A stretch of DNA of 64,000 nucleotides. Source: Gaetbulibacter sp. 4G1 (lineage in GTDB: Bacteria > Bacteroidota > Bacteroidia > Flavobacteriales > Flavobacteriaceae). Positions 1-5,373 of the stretch are shown one piece after another. The stretch covers positions 248,001 to 312,000 of the forward strand of contig NZ_MDVN01000022.1 in NCBI RefSeq assembly GCF_002741945.1, in the 5' to 3' direction. The notes beneath the pieces were generated by a model. The model was not told the origin of the DNA, did not search any database, and saw only the letters and a list, made by a program, of their open reading frames with translations. Position 1 is the first letter of the stretch. Every line of letters begins with the position of its first letter. The translations under genes were made by a program, and so were the position numbers.

Positions 1-817
1 CATCAAAATAATCAATTACCGCTTTACTATAGCTTTCTTTAATTGAATCTGCATACAAATTAATATGCTCTCCTGTTTCTACATCAATAAAGCGTTTAGG
101 CTTATTATCAAAATCAAACTTTAATTCTTTGTCTTTATCAATTACATGAAATAAAATAACTTCATGTTTATTATATTTTAAATGTCTTAGCGCTTCAAAA
201 AGCTTAGTTTGATCTTCTAAAGTTTGAAACATATCTGTAAACAAAAAAATCATCGACCTTCTATGAATCTTTTCTGCTATTTGGTGTAAATACTTATACG
301 TTTCAGTAGTCTTATTTAAAGGTTTAGAAACTACAGCATCACTTAGTTTATTTAATAACATTTGATGATGCCGCTCGCTACCCTTTTCTGGAGCATAAAA
401 ATCGTAATCATCACTATAAATACTTAAGCCTACAGCGTCGCGTTGTTTTTTAAGCATATGCATTAACGAAGCCGAAGCCAGTGCCGAAAAACCTATTTTA
501 TTTAGATTATCTATTGAAAAACTATCCATTTCAGGATAATGCATTGAACTACTATTATCTAAAATAATATGACAGCGCAAATTAGTTTCATCATCATACC
601 GCTTAGTATAAAGCTTATCTGTTTTAGCAAACAGTTTCCAATCTATATGTCGTGTACTTTCGCCTTGATTGTATATTTTATGCTCAGCAAATTCTGCTGA
701 AAACCCATGAAACGGACTTTTATGCATTCCTGCAATAAAACCCTCCACAACTTGTTTAGCAAGTAATTCTAAGTTTTTAAACCCGCTTGCCTTATTAAGT
801 TCGTGCTGTAAATTCAT
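1..817 (-). CDS. DUF58 domain-containing protein (3' end outside window)
   Basis: The reading frame starts at the ATG at 815-817 (MNLQHELNKASGFKNLELL) and stays open to the window edge, so about 272 residues are visible and the C-terminus is missing. It contains the DUF58 signature near residue 50, with HIDWKLFAKTDKLY, followed by a von Willebrand A-like segment with a MIDAS-type DNSSSM motif. Proteins of this family usually sit beside MoxR AAA+ ATPases and are thought to act in envelope or metalloenzyme assembly; the MoxR partner would be expected beyond position 1. It starts 15 bp after the ClpP-family gene and is probably co-transcribed with it. The family call is firm, the cellular role is not. 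Confidence 0.85.
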   Translation of the reverse strand, partial: MNLQHELNKASGFKNLELLAKQVVEGFIAGMHKSPFHGFSAEFAEHKIYNQGESTRHIDWKLFAKTDKLYTKRYDDETNLRCHIILDNSSSMHYPEMDSFSIDNLNKIGFSALASASLMHMLKKQRDAVGLSIYSDDYDFYAPEKGSERHHQMLLNKLSDAVVSKPLNKTTETYKYLHQIAEKIHRRSMIFLFTDMFQTLEDQTKLFEALRHLKYNKHEVILFHVIDKDKELKFDFDNKPKRFIDVETGEHINLYADSIKESYSKAVIDYFD

Positions 818-832
818 GGCTTTTAAATATAC

Positions 833-1375
833 TTATTTTAAAACGGCATCAACAATACCATAAGCAACAGATTCATCTGCACCCATCCAATGGTCGCGAT
901 TAAAATCTTTCATTATTTTATCAAAAGTTTGCCCACAATTATCAGCTAATATTTGTGCACTTAATTCTTTAGTTAACACAATTTCCTTTGCAGTAATTTC
1001 AATATCACTTGCCTGCCCACGAGCACCACCACTAGGTTGGTGTATCATAACACGAGCATGCGGTTGTATAAATCGTTTTCCTTTTTCTCCAGCAGATAGT
1101 ATAATTGACCCCATTGAAGCTGCAAATCCAGTACAAATTGTAGACACTGGACTTTTAATAGATTTCATACAATCGTAAATGGCAAACCCAGATGTTACAT
1201 AGCCTCCAGGGCTATTAACATATAAATGTATAGTTTCATTAGACAAAGCATCTAAATACAATAATCTATCAACAACATGTTTTGCAGAATCATCATCAAC
1301 CTGCCCCCATAAAAACACTTTACGTTCTTCAATTAATTTGCTATCAATAGCGTTTTGAACTTTATTTTCACTCAT
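833..1375 (-). CDS. ClpP-family ATP-dependent protease subunit, short form
   Basis: This 180-residue protein has the full ClpP fold signature and a complete catalytic triad: Ser87 in GFAASMGS, His112 in MIHQPSGG and Asp161 in NRDHW, matching Ser97/His122/Asp171 of processed E. coli ClpP. ClpP forms tetradecameric barrels that degrade substrates unfolded by ClpX or ClpA/C. It is shorter than the roughly 200-220 residues usual for ClpP and ends almost directly after the last helix (VDAVLK), so it lacks a C-terminal tail. No clpX or trigger factor gene is adjacent, whereas DUF58 and thioredoxin genes are. It may therefore be an accessory paralogue rather than the housekeeping subunit; the rest of the genome would have to show this. 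Confidence 0.88.
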   Translation of the reverse strand: MSENKVQNAIDSKLIEERKVFLWGQVDDDSAKHVVDRLLYLDALSNETIHLYVNSPGGYVTSGFAIYDCMKSIKSPVSTICTGFAASMGSIILSAGEKGKRFIQPHARVMIHQPSGGARGQASDIEITAKEIVLTKELSAQILADNCGQTFDKIMKDFNRDHWMGADESVAYGIVDAVLK

Positions 1376-1401
1376 AATAATTATTTTGCATCTAAAATAA
1401 A

Positions 1402-1431
1402 AAAAGGTTCACCATAAATGGCAAACCTTTT
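1402..1431 (-). terminator. Intrinsic terminator of the thioredoxin gene
   Basis: Arms AAAAGGTT (1402-1409) and AACCTTTT (1424-1431) form an 8-bp stem with a 14-nt loop. Read on the minus strand the stem is followed by a run of T, directly after the trxA stop codon and before the clpP start. Confidence 0.7.
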
Positions 1432-1453
1432 CATTTTTCTTTTTAATTATCTA

Positions 1454-1771
1454 CTACAAAAGCGCATCTATAGCTTCAGTATAAGCATTTTTAGGTGCAA
1501 CACCTACTTGTCTACCAACAACTTCTCCGTTTTGAAAAACTAAAACAGTAGGGATGTTACGTACACCATATTTTGCAGCAAACTCTTGGTTAGCATCAAC
1601 ATCTACTTTCCCTACAACAGCTTTACCATCATATTCACCACTTATTTCTTCAATAATAGGTCCAACCATTCTACATGGTCCGCACCAAGCTGCCCAAAAG
1701 TCAACCAAAACTGGTTTATCGCTTTTTAATACTGTTTCTTCAAACGTTGCATCCGTTATTTCTAATGCCAT
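1454..1771 (-). CDS. trxA: Thioredoxin
   Basis: A 105-residue single-domain thioredoxin with the canonical active site WCGPC (around residues 29-33), the buried Asp in VLVDFWA and the cis-proline in RNIPTVLVF. It is a cytoplasmic dithiol-disulfide oxidoreductase reduced by thioredoxin reductase. There is no signal peptide and the length is typical. It is followed by its own terminator, and a plausible -7 box lies about 40 bp upstream of its start, so it looks monocistronic. Confidence 0.96.
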   Translation of the reverse strand: MALEITDATFEETVLKSDKPVLVDFWAAWCGPCRMVGPIIEEISGEYDGKAVVGKVDVDANQEFAAKYGVRNIPTVLVFQNGEVVGRQVGVAPKNAYTEAIDALL

Positions 1772-1811
1772 AATATTATATTTTAATCTGTTTTACTTTA
1801 AATTTATTTAC

Positions 1812-1819
1812 AAACTTAG
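1812..1819 (-). promoter_or_regulatory. Candidate -7 promoter box of trxA
   Basis: CAAACTTA on the plus strand reads TAAGTTTG on the minus strand and fits the Bacteroidota -7 consensus TAnnTTTG. It lies 40 bp before the trxA start. A TTG that could serve as the -33 element is about 22 bp further upstream, which is at the long end of the usual spacing. Confidence 0.45.
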
Positions 1820-1894
1820 TCAAAATATTTTCTATAGCTTACAACCAAACTATTTGTTTTATTTATATCCTTATTGTTTAAGGTTATTTTTGTA

Positions 1895-2058
1895 TTTGGG
1901 CGTATCATTTTAATAAAAATGTCAGGCTATCCGCTATATCTTTCTTGTGCTTAAAATACTTCATGTATCCCATAAAGTGTTTCCTCCTATCATAAAACAA
2001 ATTCCATCACACTTATTATTAAGCACAAAAAAGGATGCCGCTACTATCCTTTGCGCAA
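1895..2058 (+). repeat. Structured intergenic element, copy A
   Basis: The unit begins TTTGGGCGT (1895-1903), continues with GTCAGGCTATCCGCTATATC (1921-1940) and a 10-bp perfect stem TTGTGCTTAA (1945-1954) / TTAAGCACAA (2019-2028), and ends with AAGGATGCCGCTACTATCC (2031-2049) followed by TTTGCGCAAAT. The same ordered blocks recur at 28349-28518 (minus strand) and 44861-44947. The 64-nt interior of the stem is not conserved. It does not encode a protein that could be supported. Confidence 0.75.
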
Positions 2059-2073
2059 ATTCACATTAATTTT

Positions 2074-2093
2074 ACGCAACCAAAAAGTTGCGT
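2074..2093 (+). promoter_or_regulatory. Dyad 1 upstream of the SRPBCC/ArsR operon
   Basis: ACGCAAC (2074-2080), spacer CAAAAA and GTTGCGT (2087-2093) form a perfect 7-bp inverted repeat. Together with dyad 2, whose centre is 42 bp away, it is a candidate operator for the ArsR-family regulator encoded at 2579. Confidence 0.55.
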
Positions 2094-2117
2094 ATTTAAA
2101 ATATTTATTTTAGTTTA

Positions 2118-2133
2118 GCAACCGAAAAGTTGC
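2118..2133 (+). promoter_or_regulatory. Dyad 2 upstream of the SRPBCC/ArsR operon
   Basis: GCAAC (2118-2122), spacer CGAAAA and GTTGC (2129-2133) repeat the core of dyad 1 with the same 6-bp spacer. It ends 24 bp before the ATG at 2158, a position from which a bound repressor could block transcription. Confidence 0.55.
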
Positions 2134-2157
2134 ATATTAACTAAAAAACAAATAATT

Positions 2158-2589
2158 ATGAATGATGTTATTAAAAAAGAAACCGTTTTAAATCATGCTA
2201 TAGATGTGGTTTGGAATGCTATTACAAAAGCCGAAGAAATCTCTACCTGGTTTATCCCAGCAGATTTTAAAGCAGAAAAGGGTTATAAGTATACATTTAC
2301 GTCTCCTCCAAACGAAAAAGGTTGTACAGTAATAAGTGGTGAGGTTAAAAATGCAAGTCCTTATGTACTTATATACACATGGATAGTTGCCGATACAAAA
2401 GTTGAAACTACTGTTAAATGGGAACTAGAAACAACAAGTAATGGCACTAAATTATCTTTGGAGCATTCCGATATTTCTAACTATGCAGGAGAAACAGCAG
2501 TTGCTATGTTTGAAAGCTTTAACGGCGGATGGGATAATTGTATTTCTGGTTTAACAAGCTATTTAAAACAAGAAGTTAATGCAGGATAA
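2158..2589 (+). CDS. SRPBCC/AHSA1 domain protein
   Basis: A 143-residue single-domain protein of the START-like SRPBCC superfamily, AHSA1 type, recognisable from the N-terminal strand with AIDVVWNAITKAEEISTWF, the central VKWELE strand and the long C-terminal helix GGWDNCISGLTSYL. The fold forms a hydrophobic ligand pocket; the ligand cannot be read from sequence. The 3' end overlaps the ArsR gene start by 11 bp, so the two are translationally coupled. Pairing of an AHSA1 protein with an ArsR regulator is a common bacterial cassette, often with the SRPBCC product of unknown function. Confidence 0.85.
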   Translation: MNDVIKKETVLNHAIDVVWNAITKAEEISTWFIPADFKAEKGYKYTFTSPPNEKGCTVISGEVKNASPYVLIYTWIVADTKVETTVKWELETTSNGTKLSLEHSDISNYAGETAVAMFESFNGGWDNCISGLTSYLKQEVNAG

Positions 2590-2905
2590 AATAACAAGAC
2601 TATTTAAAGCCATTGCAGATCCAACAAGGCGTGATATTTTTCACGCCTTAGTGATTGCAACTTCAGCATTGTCTATCACTCAAATATCCAATCAATTTGA
2701 TATCACAAGGCAAGGTGTTACTAAACATATAAAAACTTTAGAAGAGGCTGGTTTGGTTTATATTAACACACAAGGAAGAGAACGTTTTTGTAATGCCAAT
2801 GCAAAACCACTTAAGGAAGTTAATAAGTGGATTAAGTTTTACGAACAATTCTGGGATGATAAGCTTCAGAATTTAGAAGATTTCTTAAACACAAAAAACA
2901 GCTAG
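2579..2905 (+). CDS. ArsR-family winged-helix regulator
   Basis: The 108 residues make one winged helix-turn-helix domain: KAIADPTRRDIFHALV (about 9-24), a recognition helix in FDITRQGVTKHIKTLEEAGLV and a wing in INTQGRERFCNANA. The metal-binding ELCVCDL-type motif of classical ArsR/SmtB repressors is absent, so this belongs to the metal-independent ArsR branch that accompanies SRPBCC genes. It lies between two SRPBCC genes, overlapping the first and abutting the second, and two matching dyads in front of the operon are its likely binding sites (inference from position). Confidence 0.88.
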   Translation: MQDKITRLFKAIADPTRRDIFHALVIATSALSITQISNQFDITRQGVTKHIKTLEEAGLVYINTQGRERFCNANAKPLKEVNKWIKFYEQFWDDKLQNLEDFLNTKNS

Positions 2906-3319
2906 ATGATTGATTCAAGAACAAACTATTCTCATCAAATTGAATTTTCTTCAAGCCCTAAACAAGTTTTTTATGCTTTAAATGACGGCATTCATAACTG
3001 GTGGGGAAAAAAAAGTAATTCTCAATTTAAAACTGGTGGCGAATTTACTATTACTTTTGAAAATGAATATTGGTGGACATTTAAAATTCTTGAATACACC
3101 CCAAACAAAGAGTTGGTTTGGAAATGTATTGGTGGCGAACCTAATTTTAATAAAGAATGGGTTGGGCATGTGTTACATTGGCAAATAGAAGAAAAAGAAA
3201 CCAAAACTATTCTTAATTTCAATCAGATTGGTTTAACACCAGAGCTTCATTGTTTTGATGTTTGTTCCTCAACATGGGATATGTTTATAACCCAAAAACT
3301 AAGGGCGTTTTTAACCTAA
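2906..3319 (+). CDS. SRPBCC domain protein, third gene of the ArsR operon
   Basis: The ATG follows the ArsR stop codon with no gap. The 137-residue protein has the SRPBCC layout: N-terminal strand HQIEFSSSPKQVFYAL, a helix with the HNWWG signature common in this subgroup, strands EFTITFENEYWWTFKILEY and ELVWKCIGG, and a C-terminal helix containing SSTWDMFITQKLRAFL. It is only distantly similar to the first SRPBCC protein of the operon, so the two probably bind different ligands. No signal peptide is present. Function unknown beyond the fold. Confidence 0.82.
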   Translation: MIDSRTNYSHQIEFSSSPKQVFYALNDGIHNWWGKKSNSQFKTGGEFTITFENEYWWTFKILEYTPNKELVWKCIGGEPNFNKEWVGHVLHWQIEEKETKTILNFNQIGLTPELHCFDVCSSTWDMFITQKLRAFLT

Positions 3320-3372
3320 ACAGTTGTCAATTTTTAATGGTTAATTCAAAAAAGTTAATAAAATATTTTAAT

Positions 3373-3391
3373 TAGTTAGGATTCCTTACTA
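3373..3391 (+). promoter_or_regulatory. MarR-type operator site 1
   Basis: TAGTTAGGA-T-TCCTTACTA is a 19-bp palindrome with one mismatched pair. It overlaps the space between the -33 and -7 elements of the promoter of the thioredoxin-like gene at 3426. Two related sites lie at 3674-3692 and 4698-4716. Confidence 0.65.
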
Positions 3392-3397
3392 TATTTG
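3390..3397 (+). promoter_or_regulatory. -7 promoter box of the CPVC thioredoxin-like gene
   Basis: TATATTTG matches the Bacteroidota -7 consensus TAnnTTTG exactly and lies 29 bp before the ATG at 3426. It overlaps the right arm of the palindromic operator, so regulator binding would exclude the sigma factor. Confidence 0.6.
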
Positions 3398-3425
3398 TAT
3401 CATAATTAATTTAAAACATAACATT

Positions 3426-3659
3426 ATGAGTAAATCAGTTTTTTATCACGCAGGGTGCCCTGTATGTATTAGTGCAGAACACGACATTATTGAACTAATA
3501 GGCAAAGACAACGTCGACATTGTGCATTTTGGAGAAGACAATTCAAGAATTAACGAAGCAGAAAATGCTGGTGTAAAATCAGTTCCAGCTTTGGTAACGC
3601 CAAACGGAAATGTGCTGCATATTAATTTTGGAGCTTCAATGGAAGCCGTAAAAGGATAA
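3426..3659 (+). CDS. Small thioredoxin/glutaredoxin-like protein (CPVC)
   Basis: At 77 residues this is a minimal thioredoxin fold: FYHAGCPVCISAEHDII with the redox motif C11-P-V-C14 at the start of helix 1, and the cis-proline loop KSVPAL at 52-57. No signal peptide is visible, so it should be cytoplasmic. It is the first gene of a set sharing one palindromic operator and ending in a cysteine-rich MarR regulator, which points to a thiol, metal or oxidant response. The substrate cannot be deduced. The start is supported by the -7 box 29 bp upstream. Confidence 0.82.
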   Translation: MSKSVFYHAGCPVCISAEHDIIELIGKDNVDIVHFGEDNSRINEAENAGVKSVPALVTPNGNVLHINFGASMEAVKG

Positions 3660-3673
3660 TTTTATTTCACAAT

Positions 3674-3692
3674 TAGTTAGGAATCCTAATTT
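3674..3692 (+). promoter_or_regulatory. MarR-type operator site 2
   Basis: TAGTTAGGA-A-TCCTAATTT has a perfect inner 13-bp palindrome TTAGGAATCCTAA. It lies 18 bp before the ATG of the lipoprotein gene at 3710. A clear -7 box is not present here, so it may act on read-through from the upstream gene or on a poor promoter. Confidence 0.6.
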
Positions 3693-3709
3693 ATAAAACA
3701 TATCATATT

Positions 3710-4429
3710 ATGAAATCAATAGTATTATTTGTAGTAACCCTATTTCTATTCACAGTAAGTTGTATAAGTCAAAGTAATGAATATCAAAACGATAATTTCT
3801 CAATTACAACCACCAAGATTACCCATGATTCAAATTTAGGAATTACAGTTTGGGAGATCGCTGTAAAAGGTAACGCAGGCGAAACAGTCCCTAAAAAAGC
3901 AGGCCAATTAGATGGAGCTCCCGTTTTGGGTTACGTATTCCCTACAAGTTTAAAGCCAACTGACGTAGGTTTCAATCAAACCGAAGGTATTGTTGCGCTT
4001 GCGCTAACTTCGCATCCAGATTTTGATGATACACCGCTTTGGGATGAAAATTCAGATTCAACCTACGATAATGATGGCGTAATTTGGCATCCGCATTGGG
4101 TAGTTTTAGTTGAAGATAAGCGTGTAAAAGGGGGGCTTTCGGTAAAACAGTTTAATAAAGGCGACAAATCTGTAGTATTACCGCCTACAAACCCTGGAAT
4201 GCCAATGTATATGGATTCTCCTGGTTACTCCGTAATTACAAAAGCTAACTCGATTAAAGTAATTATTCCAGATTATAGGATAAATCATAAAACCGATTTT
4301 AATTTTGATGCCGTAACAGCTTTTATGAAAGTTAACACGAGTAAAGAAACCTTTCCAATGCTCGGGGTCTATGAAGTTTTTACCGTTGCAAGTGGCGATT
4401 TATCATTACCTTATAAAGTAAAGCAATAA
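3710..4429 (+). CDS. Lipoprotein of unknown function in the MarR regulon
   Basis: The 239-residue product begins with a lipoprotein signal peptide ending in the lipobox TVSC (Cys about 18), so it is anchored in an envelope membrane. The mature part is rich in beta strands. It has a polar WDENSDSTYDNDG segment followed by an IWHPHWVVLVED stretch that could bind metal, and a PTNPGMPMYMDSPGY loop. I do not recognise the family with confidence. It is preceded by the operator palindrome and followed after 2 bp by the DUF2024 gene, so it is probably co-regulated with the CPVC thioredoxin-like protein and MarR. Confidence 0.75.
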   Translation: MKSIVLFVVTLFLFTVSCISQSNEYQNDNFSITTTKITHDSNLGITVWEIAVKGNAGETVPKKAGQLDGAPVLGYVFPTSLKPTDVGFNQTEGIVALALTSHPDFDDTPLWDENSDSTYDNDGVIWHPHWVVLVEDKRVKGGLSVKQFNKGDKSVVLPPTNPGMPMYMDSPGYSVITKANSIKVIIPDYRINHKTDFNFDAVTAFMKVNTSKETFPMLGVYEVFTVASGDLSLPYKVKQ

Positions 4430-4431
4430 TT

Positions 4432-4695
4432 ATGAAAGTTTCAGTTTGGGATACATACGTAAAAAGAGAAAATGGTAAACTAATGCATTTTGATATTTTA
4501 GTTCCAAATAAGTTAAATGATGAGCAAATCATTTTAAATTTTGGTACAACTTATTTAGAAAGTAAAACTTTTAAAACAGAACGGATATCATCAAAAATAT
4601 GCAAGTTTTGTCATATTGAACAAGCTACAGATGCTATTATAAATGATATTAAAAATAAAGGCTTTTCAATTATTGAAATGGAAAATTGTGACTAA
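4432..4695 (+). CDS. DUF2024 family protein
   Basis: An 87-residue cytoplasmic protein that matches the DUF2024 pattern: N-terminal VWDTYVKRENGKLMHFDILVP, a middle helix, then SSKICKFCHIEQAT and a C-terminal IIEMENCD. It carries Cys57-x2-Cys60-His61 and Cys86, a cluster that could bind metal or react with thiols. The biochemical function of the family is not known to me. It starts 2 bp after the lipoprotein gene and ends just before the MarR operator/promoter, and is followed by a hairpin terminator at 4718. Confidence 0.75.
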   Translation: MKVSVWDTYVKRENGKLMHFDILVPNKLNDEQIILNFGTTYLESKTFKTERISSKICKFCHIEQATDAIINDIKNKGFSIIEMENCD

Positions 4696-4697
4696 TT

Positions 4698-4716
4698 TAA
4701 TTAGGATTACTAACTT
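4698..4716 (+). promoter_or_regulatory. MarR-type operator site 3 (autoregulation)
   Basis: TAATTAGGA-T-TACTAACTT is the third copy of the palindrome, with 7 of 9 pairs kept relative to the consensus. It directly overlaps the -7 box TAACTTTG of the marR-family gene, consistent with negative autoregulation. Confidence 0.6.
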
Positions 4717-4718
4717 TG
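4711..4718 (+). promoter_or_regulatory. -7 promoter box of the MarR gene
   Basis: TAACTTTG fits TAnnTTTG and shares six bases with operator site 3. Transcription should start around 4725, giving a leader of about 25 nt before the ATG at 4750. Confidence 0.55.
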
Positions 4719-4749
4719 CCTGTCGATACCATTCGGCAGGCTTTTATTT
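4718..4749 (+). terminator. Terminator of the DUF2024 transcript
   Basis: GCCTGTCG (4718-4725) pairs with CGGCAGGC (4734-4741) over 8 bp including one G-T pair, with loop ATACCATT, followed by TTTTATTT running up to the next ATG. Transcripts that start at the MarR promoter would begin inside the left arm and so would not form the full hairpin. Confidence 0.65.
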
Positions 4750-5367
4750 ATGAGTGATAGTATTTTTAATCCCAATCATCAAGAAATTGATATTTCCAGT
4801 AAAATTGTAGCTGGTTTGGAACGTATTTCTGAAGCCTTTAAGGTTTTGCTTTGGGAAAAGGCTAAACTGTTAGGCTTAAGCCCTATTCAAATTCAAATAC
4901 TCATCTTTATAAGCTATCATAAACTTGAGTTTTGCAATGTAAGCCATCTTGCTAAAGAATTCAACATTACTAAACCCACAATAAGCGATGCTGTTAAAGT
5001 TTTAGTTAAAAAAGAATTAATTAAAAAAGTATTTTCTTCATCAGATAGTAGAAGTTATGCAATACAATTATCAAATTCTGGTAAAGTTATAGTTTCTGAA
5101 ACCGAAAATTTTGCACAGCCATTAAAAAAACAATTAACTGCCATTGATAATGGAAGTTTAGAATCTACTTTTAATACGCTTAGTAAACTCATTTACAAAC
5201 TAAATCAAATAGGTGTTTTAACGGTTCAACGTACATGCTATGGTTGTAAATTTTATCAAAAAAACGCTAATCAACACTTTTGTAATTTATTAGAAAAAGA
5301 ATTAAAAAACTCTGAAATCCGTATTGATTGTGTTGAGTTTGAAGAAAAAACTCAGAATGCGGTTTGA
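4750..5367 (+). CDS. MarR-family regulator with four-cysteine C-terminal extension
   Basis: Residues about 20-150 form a MarR winged helix domain (SPIQIQILIFI, HLAKEFNITKPTISDAVKVLVKKELIKKV, then the DSRSYAIQLS wing). The protein is 205 residues long, whereas MarR proteins are usually about 140-160; the extra C-terminus contains Cys163-x2-Cys166-x11-Cys178-x15-Cys194. That spacing suggests a bound Zn or Fe-S cluster, so the regulator may sense redox state, iron or NO (inference). Its own promoter is overlapped by a palindrome that also precedes the CPVC protein and lipoprotein genes. It ends 6 bp from the convergent dnaE gene. Confidence 0.88.
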   Translation: MSDSIFNPNHQEIDISSKIVAGLERISEAFKVLLWEKAKLLGLSPIQIQILIFISYHKLEFCNVSHLAKEFNITKPTISDAVKVLVKKELIKKVFSSSDSRSYAIQLSNSGKVIVSETENFAQPLKKQLTAIDNGSLESTFNTLSKLIYKLNQIGVLTVQRTCYGCKFYQKNANQHFCNLLEKELKNSEIRIDCVEFEEKTQNAV

Positions 5368-5373
5368 TGAATA

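Larger units (their letters stand above)
1772..2157. other. 386-bp intergenic region: promoter, structured repeat and operator dyads
   Basis: From left to right this gap holds a candidate trxA promoter on the minus strand (1812-1819), one copy of a structured intergenic element (1895-2058) and two dyad sites in front of the SRPBCC/ArsR operon (2074-2093 and 2118-2133). No coding sequence in it could be supported. Confidence 0.75.

Noticed and set aside
1554-1913. Plus-strand open frame opposite the thioredoxin gene
   Set aside because: It is antisense to trxA over most of its length, then runs through AT-rich leader sequence and ends in the repeat element; hydrophobic composition is a by-product of the AT bias.
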